A model generated the notes under the pieces. It did no database searches. It was not told the DNA's origin and was given only the letters and a program-made list of their open reading frames with translations. A DNA stretch of 26,485 nt from a virus: the IMG/VR virus record IMGVR_UViG_3300020172_004172, positions 1 to 26,485 of that record. One strand, 5' to 3'. A program made the translations under genes and the position numbers. Within the stretch, counting starts at the first letter, position 1; every line of letters begins with the position of its first letter. Below are positions 5,859 to 12,947 of the stretch, piece by piece.

Positions 5859-7211
5859 TTATTTCTTCCACACAAAATATGGCTCTGACGTATTTTGGAA
5901 ATCGTATATGTTTGGATCCAACATGAGAGCCGTCTTATATCGTGTGAAGTTGATTCCTTGCCCCCATCCAAAATGAAATAGTAGATCTTTTTTAGAAACC
6001 ACACCGCTTTTTTTAATAAAAGCCTTCAGCTCGTCTAGTTTGGATTGAGCTTGTACACACACGTTTTTTGACAAAACATCATCTATAGCCGCGGACAATT
6101 TGTGAACAGACTTGTTCTTGTATGGCAATTCTCGTTGAGCGTATTTGAGCTGCTCGTATGCCTTACTATTTCTAAGATTTTCGTCGTCGAGATATGCCGA
6201 CAAAAGATCAACAGCACGGTCAACGTTTGAGAATGTATCACCAACTGAACATAATTCCTTGTAGTATGGTGCGTCATAAAACACTACAGGACAACCATTC
6301 ATCATAGCATCGGTAGCAGAGATGCTCCAACCAGCATACTTCTGCTTGGGTGCATAGCACACACGACACTTCGATAAATGTTCATAGTATCCTTTCTTAT
6401 CAAACTTGTCGATGTACATATACGGAGCTTGACTGGTCTTTTCGAGAGGTACCCACACCTTAAAGTCCTGGCGTTTTTGCCATAAGGCGTCACATGTTTT
6501 CAGAAACACATCGTAGTCTTTGTATACCCAAGGGCGATGATTGAACGCAATAATCTTTTCTGTGCTGGTGCGAATCGAGTCTGCACAATCAGTTTCTTTG
6601 ATGCCCAAATAGTTGGGTTCAAGAATGTGATTCAATCGAGCTACAACGTCATTTGAATAAAACTCTTGTGCAGTCTTAATCGCAAGCTCTTTCTGTGCTT
6701 GTGTGTTTACGAAGCACTTGTCCATCTCTAGCAAGCCTGAGATGTTATACATGAACGTATCTTTCCAGGTTACAATCTTCGGGAAATCAAACCAGTGACA
6801 GTATCCTAAACACCTAAGATCGAAGTGAGTTCTATACTTCAGAATATTCATCAACTGAAGTGTGTGTTCTGGCAGATGACTAAACACCATGTCATAGTGG
6901 TAGTCTTTGTAATTCAGCACCTCTTTCTTTAGCTCATCTGTGTTGAAGTGTATTCGCATTTCTGGCGAATACGAGTGAAACCCGGAAATGACAAACTGAT
7001 GTGTATTGGGAAAATCAAGCCTATTCAACTTTGCGGGTGATATGATATACCAATACAGATCAGAGCGGACTTCTCGAAGCGATTGAATCATCATCGAGAG
7101 TGCATCAACATAGCTGTCAGTCTCGTAGTTGCGGCTTGTGATATTAGGATATACAAGTATTCGTTTTACCTTCTCGGTAGGTAAATCTTGAAGTGTTGTA
7201 AACGATGTCAT
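5859..7211 (-). CDS. GT-B type glycosyltransferase with C-terminal added domain
   Basis: 450 residues from the ATG at 7211, which overlaps the upstream stop as TAATG and has AGGTG upstream; six extra codons are possible. The second Rossmann half shows the GT4-like features: FNHRPWVYKDYD (about 223-234), then YAGWSISATDAMMNGCPVV (about 292-310), which is the nucleotide-sugar-binding region. The C-terminal ~55 residues (SKKDLLFHFGWGQG, INFTRYKTAL) look like a small helical, possibly DNA-binding, domain. Coupled to the PLP-like gene, it could glycosylate modified DNA bases, or instead a surface glycan. The acceptor is not known. Confidence 0.75.
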   Translation of the reverse strand: MTSFTTLQDLPTEKVKRILVYPNITSRNYETDSYVDALSMMIQSLREVRSDLYWYIISPAKLNRLDFPNTHQFVISGFHSYSPEMRIHFNTDELKKEVLNYKDYHYDMVFSHLPEHTLQLMNILKYRTHFDLRCLGYCHWFDFPKIVTWKDTFMYNISGLLEMDKCFVNTQAQKELAIKTAQEFYSNDVVARLNHILEPNYLGIKETDCADSIRTSTEKIIAFNHRPWVYKDYDVFLKTCDALWQKRQDFKVWVPLEKTSQAPYMYIDKFDKKGYYEHLSKCRVCYAPKQKYAGWSISATDAMMNGCPVVFYDAPYYKELCSVGDTFSNVDRAVDLLSAYLDDENLRNSKAYEQLKYAQRELPYKNKSVHKLSAAIDDVLSKNVCVQAQSKLDELKAFIKKSGVVSKKDLLFHFGWGQGINFTRYKTALMLDPNIYDFQNTSEPYFVWKK

Positions 7212-8026
7212 TATGCACCTACATTCCAAAACAAAACTGGATGAATCATATCATGGGTCTTGTAATATTCCATCATTGGCAGCCAGGCTTTTGCATCATA
7301 TTCAGGTGCGCTAGGAAAAGGCGGCATCTCACTATGCTTTACTCTTTGATTCCACTTATACTTCGATGGGTGAAATATGGCTCTACCAATTTCTCTCGAA
7401 TTCATATTATGTCCGCCAGATGAAACGACATGAACTTCTGCGTTAGGCCAGGCGAGCTGTAGAGATCTGCTCAATGTGCCTGAAGAGCCTATACTCCATA
7501 CATGATTGGGAACTATTGGTAATGACCTAGCAACTTTCATGAAACATGCAAATACTGTGGGGTGCTCTAGGCCTATAGGCAATAAAGCTCTAGTTGTGGG
7601 ATCTTCAGCAACATAATCTTTCGCTCGCCTTTTCGTGACATTCAACATGCCGTCGGGTACCCACCGATAATCAACACCCAACTCTATTCCTTTCTTTTGA
7701 TATGCATGTAATTTATCCATACCTCTCTCTGCCATGAATATGACTGCCTTCTTAGCATATCTGTTACATAAGAATGGTAGGCTAATCTGTGCATATCCGG
7801 TCGCGGGACACGATCCGTATACCCACTCTTTTATGTTGCGGTGTTTTGGACAGTGTCCGATTAAGTAGTCTGCACCTCGTATTTTTGTGCCAGCATCTAG
7901 CATGTCATCACGAACGACGTAGATGCCGTTATGGAGCTCTAATACTGGTGCTGGATATGGATCTTCCCAGCCAGTTATTAGCTGCAAATACTCATCTGAA
8001 GAGTCAGTCAAAAAGTCAAAGTTCAT
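7211..8026 (-). CDS. Fold-type-II PLP-dependent enzyme-like protein (ACC deaminase / tryptophan-synthase-beta-like)
   Basis: 271 residues. VVRDDMLDAGTKIRG (37-51) matches the RDD...G-x-K-x-R block in which lysine (here K48) binds PLP. YGSCPATGYAQ (70-80) resembles the substrate loop, and SIGSSGTLSRSL (178-189) the glycine-rich phosphate cradle. It is shorter than free-standing relatives (about 330 aa). The reaction is unknown: amino-acid lyase, transferase, or part of a base-modification pathway. Its stop overlaps the glycosyltransferase start (TAATG), so the two are probably made together. Confidence 0.55.
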   Translation of the reverse strand: MNFDFLTDSSDEYLQLITGWEDPYPAPVLELHNGIYVVRDDMLDAGTKIRGADYLIGHCPKHRNIKEWVYGSCPATGYAQISLPFLCNRYAKKAVIFMAERGMDKLHAYQKKGIELGVDYRWVPDGMLNVTKRRAKDYVAEDPTTRALLPIGLEHPTVFACFMKVARSLPIVPNHVWSIGSSGTLSRSLQLAWPNAEVHVVSSGGHNMNSREIGRAIFHPSKYKWNQRVKHSEMPPFPSAPEYDAKAWLPMMEYYKTHDMIHPVLFWNVGA

Positions 8027-8027
8027 G

Positions 8028-8276
8028 CTAATGTTTTGTAGGTCCGTACTTTATGCCACGATATTCATGATATGCTTTCTCAGCAATTTCCTTTCTGAAC
8101 ATCTCAGGGTCATACTCTCCCAATCCGAAGTAAAACCCGTCTTCGTATCCATCACAATAGATCGATCTCTCGTTATCATTTACGACACCTTTCTCGTGCT
8201 CATATCTCGTTAAGTATCCGAATACAAAACCGAGGGCCAGATTGATTAATGCAACAAACAAAAGAATAACAAGCAT
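8028..8276 (-). CDS. Small membrane protein
   Basis: 82 residues. One N-terminal transmembrane helix (about 2-22, LVILLFVALINLALGFVFGY) is followed by a charged, aromatic, acidic domain. GGAGA lies nine bases before the ATG, which follows the ung stop. One of three short single-helix proteins in 8028-9273. Function unknown; a holin-like or inner-membrane accessory role cannot be excluded. Confidence 0.7.
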   Translation of the reverse strand: MLVILLFVALINLALGFVFGYLTRYEHEKGVVNDNERSIYCDGYEDGFYFGLGEYDPEMFRKEIAEKAYHEYRGIKYGPTKH

Positions 8277-8277
8277 A

Positions 8278-8916
8278 TTAAGTTCTCCAATCTACAATTC
8301 CTTTCCCATGCCGATTGAGATATTCGTTGGCAATAGAAAAATGTTTACACCCAAAAAATCCCGTGTGTGCTGATAATGGGGATGGATGAGGGCATGATAA
8401 CACAAGATGTTTTGAATCATCAATCAAATTTTCTTTGGATCTTGCATAAGATCCCCAAAGCATGAACACTAAATTTTTGGAGTGTGTCGATAAGCCAGAA
8501 ATAATCCTGTCTGTAAAAATTTCCCATCCTAGATTTGCGTGGGAGCCAGGCTTGTCAATCTCGACTGTTAGTATGCTATTCATTAGCAGTACGCCATGTT
8601 TAATCCAAGGTGTAAGATCGCCAGATTTATTTTCAATACACAGATCAGAGTTTATTTCCTTAAAAATGTTTCGTAGAGATGGCGGCAACGGTAAGTCAGA
8701 ATTTACAGAAAAAGCAAGACCGTTTGCTTGATTCTCTCCATGATAAGGGTCTTGTCCCAGAATGACAACCCGCACTTGTTCAAAAGACATATTCTCAAAT
8801 GCACGAAACATAAGAGCTGATGAAGGTGCTGTGTTTGTTTTTGTCTTGAGAGCTTTCGTAAGATTCAAAAAATAGTCTTTGGTTAGCTCTTCGGATAGTA
8901 GAGAAGTCCAATTCAT
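8278..8916 (-). CDS. ung: Uracil-DNA glycosylase (family 1)
   Basis: 212 residues. It removes uracil from DNA to start base-excision repair. The water-activating motif GQDPYHG is at 54-60 (catalytic D56). LLMNSILTVE (110-119) and the DNA-intercalation loop HPSPLSAHTGF (177-187) are complete. Length matches the family. The ATG overlaps the stop of the tiny upstream gene as ATGA. Carrying Ung implies that this phage's own genome is not uracil-substituted. Confidence 0.96.
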   Translation of the reverse strand: MNWTSLLSEELTKDYFLNLTKALKTKTNTAPSSALMFRAFENMSFEQVRVVILGQDPYHGENQANGLAFSVNSDLPLPPSLRNIFKEINSDLCIENKSGDLTPWIKHGVLLMNSILTVEIDKPGSHANLGWEIFTDRIISGLSTHSKNLVFMLWGSYARSKENLIDDSKHLVLSCPHPSPLSAHTGFFGCKHFSIANEYLNRHGKGIVDWRT

Positions 8917-9044
8917 TTTCCATTTCTCACTTTCTTCATCTGATCTATTGCAGCGTCAAATCCTATATTATACCCAACCCCGAAAAGAAATGTGGTGTAA
9001 CACACAAACATAAAGACAATAAAAAATGCATCAATCGTTGTCAT
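8913..9044 (-). CDS. Very small single-helix membrane protein
   Basis: 43 residues, MTTIDAFFIVFMFVCYTTFL and then FGVGYNIGFDAAIDQMKKVRNGK. One transmembrane helix is followed by a short charged tail. GGAG lies eight bases before the ATG at 9044. It overlaps the upstream gene's end by 14 nt, and its TGA overlaps the ung ATG (ATGA). The tight fit on both sides is the main support for a real gene. No family recognised. Confidence 0.7.
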   Translation of the reverse strand: MTTIDAFFIVFMFVCYTTFLFGVGYNIGFDAAIDQMKKVRNGK

Positions 9045-9273
9045 TGTTCAGCTCCATCTGCTTTCTGGTTCTCTTCACTATCTCTTCCGTCGTCAGTTTC
9101 GTCAAATCTTCGCCCTTCAATGAAGCGACTTCATTAATCCTCTTCATAGCAGTCAGAACATCGTTCAGTCGGCTTGAATAGACCAACGACGATTCAGCAC
9201 GACCATACACACGCCCTAAAGAAAAACAGAGTAGTGATATAAACACTATGACAAAGAAATTTACTGTTACCAT
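9031..9273 (-). CDS. Small membrane protein with helical cytoplasmic tail
   Basis: 80 residues from the ATG at 9273; a TTG at 9291 is less likely. One N-terminal transmembrane helix (VNFFVIVFISLLCFSLGRVYG) is followed by a long amphipathic, charged helix. The start codon overlaps the end of the upstream gene (ATGGTAA). No motif recognised. It forms a run of short membrane proteins with 8913-9044 and 8028-8276. Confidence 0.68.
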   Translation of the reverse strand: MVTVNFFVIVFISLLCFSLGRVYGRAESSLVYSSRLNDVLTAMKRINEVASLKGEDLTKLTTEEIVKRTRKQMELNNDND

Positions 9274-9554
9274 TTGAGTAGTCTCGTCCAAAAAGTCTCA
9301 TGCGAGATGACGTTGCTTTTTAGCCACCAAATAATGTTTTTGGCAGATTCTAACCTATCCACTTGCTGTAAGAAGTACACTCGCTCTTCTGGCGACAGTG
9401 GAGCTTTCAAGTTCTCCATATACACAATATCAAACTTACTGTTCTCTAATGTGTCGGCAAGAAAGTCTAGCTGACGAACCAAAACATCTTTGCGATGTAG
9501 CAAGGCGTTTGGGTCTTTGGACGATTTTCTGAAAAAACGAGATATTATACTCAC
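9267..9554 (-). CDS. Small phage protein of unknown function
   Basis: 95 residues, likely all-helical, starting with a basic amphipathic stretch (MSIISRFFRKSSKDP). It starts with GTG overlapping the TGA of the exonuclease gene (GTGA), so translation is probably coupled. LSPEERVYFLQQVDRLESAK is the most distinctive segment. No family recognised. Confidence 0.65.
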   Translation of the reverse strand: MSIISRFFRKSSKDPNALLHRKDVLVRQLDFLADTLENSKFDIVYMENLKAPLSPEERVYFLQQVDRLESAKNIIWWLKSNVISHETFWTRLLKW

Positions 9555-10903
9555 GGTTTTTGTCTCACGATAGTCTTTAGTTGTTCGCCGGAAAGAGATG
9601 CTATGACACTCTGCTGATAGTATTGTTTTAGCTTCGACATCACAAGGGCGTTCTTTTCTTGCTTGGCAAGTTCATCAATCTGAGATAGCAACTCATTGTA
9701 TGTGGGATGAAAATCTTCGTCGTATACATTAGGATGATACTTGCTTTCTTGATTGTTGCGGCCAATCTTCATCTTACCACCATATCGATATATGGCATAA
9801 TCTTTCAGTTGCGATTCAATAGAGTGAATGTCGGCTTGATTTGATAAGTATCTCAAGTACAGTTGACTAGCAAACTTACTCTTAGTGAGCTTGATGTTTG
9901 TCAAGTCCCTCATCCATATAGCCTCATATAAAGAGCCTATATCAGATATTGGCATCATAAAAATGAATTGCTCCACATCACAGTTTTTAGGACTGAAGAA
10001 ATTTGACAATTTGATGTGTGATAGTGACGCTCGGGCAGCTTCAGCCCTCTTTTCATGTAGATCGTCGGTTAGGTACTTTTCGACATACATGGCAGATGTA
10101 TTTTTGTTATACCAAAACACGGAGTCTTTCCCTTTACCATCCTCAAACATTTTGAGATTGATCCAAAGGGCTTGCGTTTTATTCTGCTCAAGCAAAACCA
10201 TTGTGCAATACTCATCTTCAGTTTTCTTATTGTTTGAGTCAACAAAAGGAAATACTTTGACTACACTTCCGGCAGACTTGCGGACTTCATATGACGAGTA
10301 TGTTCTAACGTCTATTCCATAGTGCTTGTGTATGTGTTCTGCCAACTTAATCGTCAACATAACATCGGATAGAGACTCGTGCTTCTGTGCTTCAGTGAGA
10401 AGACCAAATGCTCTTGCTACAGACTCTAATTTTAGAGATGGCTTGCCGTTTTCTTTCTTTTCCAGCTTTTCTACAAACTCTGGGTTATCACAACACAACC
10501 TTCGTATGACATGAAGTAGGTCACCATACTTAACAGATCCTCCGAAATATGGATTGATACCGTTACGAATCATACTTGTTCTGAGATATGGCAAATCGAA
10601 TTTGTTGGAGTTGTAACCAATAAGCCTAGTGTCATCCCACTCTACTATATCAGAAATATACTTCTGTATAGCAGCCATCGCATCTGCTTCATGATGCTCT
10701 GCCGTTTTGTTATGCTCGAAGATGTCTGTCTGTGTGGCACAAATAGCTGCCGGATTAGGTAGCTGGGTGCGAGACAGTTTTATTGTGCCTCGATAACAAG
10801 AACGCATTGTCCAATTTTCGTCCATCTCAACGAAGGCGTAGTTTAGGATTTGTCCTACTGGATTGAGATCCGTAGTTTCCAAATCATAGAATATCGTTTT
10901 CAT
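9551..10903 (-). CDS. Exodeoxyribonuclease I-like DEDD exonuclease
   Basis: 450 residues. The N-terminal DnaQ-type domain shows YDLETTD (D7, E9), GYNSNKFDLPYLR (96-108, D103) with the ExoI-like RNGINPY following, and KLESVARAFGL...HESLSDVMLTI (H175, D180). All four acids and the catalytic His are visible. The order and flanks resemble bacterial ExoI (SbcB) more than the polymerase epsilon subunit. It would degrade single-stranded DNA 3'-5' in repair, recombination or host-DNA turnover. The C-terminal half diverges. The ATG follows the upstream stop by two bases. Confidence 0.8.
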   Translation of the reverse strand: MKTIFYDLETTDLNPVGQILNYAFVEMDENWTMRSCYRGTIKLSRTQLPNPAAICATQTDIFEHNKTAEHHEADAMAAIQKYISDIVEWDDTRLIGYNSNKFDLPYLRTSMIRNGINPYFGGSVKYGDLLHVIRRLCCDNPEFVEKLEKKENGKPSLKLESVARAFGLLTEAQKHESLSDVMLTIKLAEHIHKHYGIDVRTYSSYEVRKSAGSVVKVFPFVDSNNKKTEDEYCTMVLLEQNKTQALWINLKMFEDGKGKDSVFWYNKNTSAMYVEKYLTDDLHEKRAEAARASLSHIKLSNFFSPKNCDVEQFIFMMPISDIGSLYEAIWMRDLTNIKLTKSKFASQLYLRYLSNQADIHSIESQLKDYAIYRYGGKMKIGRNNQESKYHPNVYDEDFHPTYNELLSQIDELAKQEKNALVMSKLKQYYQQSVIASLSGEQLKTIVRQKP

Positions 10904-10905
10904 AA

Positions 10906-12021
10906 TTATACAACCCTAAGGAGAATTGTATCTTTGTTTATTCTCCCAGTCAACTTTTTTTCCTTAGTTCGTAAAGAAGGCAGGACCTTCCTCAATGCTA
11001 CTTTTCCCAATTCTAGTATGCTTGGAATAACTTCTTCAGGTTTTCTTAGTGTCTTTGTTATAGACTCGTTGATGTCATAATTAAGTATTGTACATCCCTT
11101 AACCATGAATCCGTGCTGGTTTGTACAGACATAGACTCCGAGACTCTTATATTTGACGTTGTATATCCAAAGTTGTGTGGCGCCGACGATCTGTGAAGGT
11201 GCGATACTCTTCAGATCCTCATGCGATTTCAAATACTGCAATTTTTCCACCTGCTTTGCTGCCGGTTTCGTTTTCTTAGCTCTCGGAGCTCTGTTGTTTT
11301 GTGATATTTGCTTTGCGATTCCTTGCCACTTGTTAGCATCTTCAACGATAGTTTCAACAAACTTTATGAACGATGATAATTCCTTTTTTGAAAGAAATGC
11401 GTATCCTTCTTTTAGCTGCTCACATTCTCCTGCCTGTGCTTCAAGCAGCTCGGCAAGTACCGTCTTTTGATAGTAGTCTGCGAGGGCTTTGGCATGGACA
11501 TGCTTAATCTTTTTCTGCTGAAGCCACTCATACAAACTGAAAGAAGATTTGCATTTGTTGGATAGAAAATCGTCTATTTGTGAATCTACGAATCCTAAAA
11601 ATTCTTTGAGTTGCTTCTGAATATGTTCTTGAATGCCCACTCGAACTTTTGGCTCTCGTTCGCTTTCCTCAAGTTCTTCTTGAGTAACAACCTGAAGAAC
11701 TCGTGTAGTTTCATCTTTGATATTTTTGAGGTACTTCAGAGGAAAAACACTTTCGTTGAGGGTGTATATCCTACACAACCATCCTACTGTGGTTGTAATC
11801 GAGATGTTTGACGACTTGGTTTTGAGTTTTTCAAATACATCCATGTCGTTGTTTTTCAGATATGCCAAAAAGTAGCTCTTTGCATCGTCGTGAGATTTGT
11901 TGTAGCTGTACCAATTTAGTATTTTGCCCAATTCTGACTGAATGTTATCACCCGAAGAAGGTAACATAGGCTCGTTAGGCTCTAGCGCAACTCTGCGAAT
12001 CGCTTTCACTCGTTTTGACAT
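10906..12021 (-). CDS. Large conserved marine-phage protein of unknown function
   Basis: 371 residues starting MSKRVKAIRRVALEPNEPML. The ATG at 12021 has GGAG six bases upstream, while the longer reading to 12045 begins at a GTG without one. The N-terminal part (NWYSYNKSHDDAKSYFLAYL) and C-terminal part (LRKPEEVIPSILELGKVALR, GRINKDTILLRV) fit a family I associate with T4-like marine phages. The centre is helical with a basic linker (RAPRAKKTKPAAK). It lies upstream of the exonuclease in the same transcript. No enzymatic motif is visible. Confidence 0.65.
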   Translation of the reverse strand: MSKRVKAIRRVALEPNEPMLPSSGDNIQSELGKILNWYSYNKSHDDAKSYFLAYLKNNDMDVFEKLKTKSSNISITTTVGWLCRIYTLNESVFPLKYLKNIKDETTRVLQVVTQEELEESEREPKVRVGIQEHIQKQLKEFLGFVDSQIDDFLSNKCKSSFSLYEWLQQKKIKHVHAKALADYYQKTVLAELLEAQAGECEQLKEGYAFLSKKELSSFIKFVETIVEDANKWQGIAKQISQNNRAPRAKKTKPAAKQVEKLQYLKSHEDLKSIAPSQIVGATQLWIYNVKYKSLGVYVCTNQHGFMVKGCTILNYDINESITKTLRKPEEVIPSILELGKVALRKVLPSLRTKEKKLTGRINKDTILLRVV

Positions 12022-12045
12022 GTGATACTCCATATAGACTAACAC

Positions 12046-12116
12046 AGTATATCACATCTGAGAGAGAAAAAAAGCACTTTTTTACTATAGTATATTCAAA
12101 TACTTGAGTAGTACAA
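12046..12116 (-). promoter_or_regulatory. Promoter region ahead of the 10906-12021 gene
   Basis: The 159-bp gap 12022-12180 has no convincing gene. Minus strand: an extended -10, TGATATACT (12054-12046), lies 24 bases before the ATG. Farther upstream is TTGTAC (12116-12111), a 16-bp spacer and TATACT (12094-12089). The gap also holds a 6-bp hairpin (12151-12169, ATCCTA/TAGGAT) just after the resolvase gene. It lacks a T tract and is not a clear terminator. Confidence 0.45.
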
Positions 12117-12180
12117 AAACGATAGGAAAACGAGTTCTATACACAGACTCATCCTAAGGTCAATAGGATTTGTGGATTGG

Positions 12181-12720
12181 TTATTGAGCTATTGTGGAAA
12201 ATGTGTACTTCGCTATGTAATATGAATCCACGATATCTGATATTGGGCTATCGCCGGGGGAGCATCCAAATGTTTTATCAACTTCACATCCAGTCTCTTC
12301 GACAAAAGCACTGTGCATAACCAATTTGTTTGCGTTTCCTTTTCCTGAGGCAAACTTTTTGATTGTGGGTGGCGAAAAAACATCAAACACAAACTTGTTT
12401 TGCCAAAGATAGTGTTTGAGTAAGCCTGTGTTTTCGCCTATATGAAATACAACACCTTTAGATGCGTATGCATATCCTTCTATACCCACAATAGACTCTT
12501 TGGGAATACGAGATATTGCCCAAGTGGCGATGTTATCAAACCTCTGCTCGTCCGCCAAAAAATCTTTGTGAAGAGAGCCGTCAAAAACGTTTGTTGACCA
12601 AGAATACTTCTTCTTTGAGGTTAGGTAATGAAACTGACAATTATCAAATGACCAATGCTTCCCCGTGTGAACGCAAATTGCGGGACTAGACATTGAATAG
12701 TCTATGCCTACGACAATCAT
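12181..12720 (-). CDS. ruvC: RuvC-like Holliday-junction resolvase
   Basis: 179 residues with an RNase H fold. The acidic catalytic set is visible: D7 in GIDYS, E81 in VGIEGYAYAS, and D162/D165 in SDIVDSYYIAKY. The SPPTIKKFASGKGNANK segment (116-132) matches RuvC-like proteins, where it contacts DNA. It would cut branched DNA during recombination or before packaging. Its ATG overlaps the upstream stop (TAATG) with GAGG five bases before it. The 12.05-12.18 kb gap follows. Confidence 0.82.
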   Translation of the reverse strand: MIVVGIDYSMSSPAICVHTGKHWSFDNCQFHYLTSKKKYSWSTNVFDGSLHKDFLADEQRFDNIATWAISRIPKESIVGIEGYAYASKGVVFHIGENTGLLKHYLWQNKFVFDVFSPPTIKKFASGKGNANKLVMHSAFVEETGCEVDKTFGCSPGDSPISDIVDSYYIAKYTFSTIAQ

Positions 12721-12947
12721 TAATCCTCTTCATCTTCGTATTCGTCTTTGGCATAATACTTATCATCATCAAAATCATCATACTCTTGAAAGTCTTTCAA
12801 AAAAGGTCTTTCATCTCTCAAATCGCAGACATCGCCACAGAAGGGACAAATATCTGGAACTAGCTTTTTGCCATTTTCGCCGATAACAACAATATTAAAC
12901 TCAACATCACATTCATGACATGTACATTTTGTTGTTTTTTTACTCAT
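12720..12947 (-). CDS. Small zinc-ribbon protein with acidic tail
   Basis: 75 residues. Cysteines C8, C10 and C13 (CTCHEC) and C34-x2-C37 (CPFC), with C41 nearby, make a probable zinc ribbon. The last 25 residues are Asp/Glu/Tyr-rich. It is coupled at both ends by TAATG, to the ribonucleotide reductase before it and to the resolvase after it. Function unknown; perhaps a nucleic-acid or protein adaptor. Confidence 0.75.
   Translation of the reverse strand: MSKKTTKCTCHECDVEFNIVVIGENGKKLVPDICPFCGDVCDLRDERPFLKDFQEYDDFDDDKYYAKDEYEDEED

Noticed and set aside
9885-10322. 145-codon plus-strand ORF
   Set aside because: Mirror of the ExoI-like gene, no plausible initiation signals or domains.
12151-12169. 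ATCCTA/TAGGAT hairpin after the resolvase gene as an intrinsic terminator
   Set aside because: Short stem and no T tract on either side.
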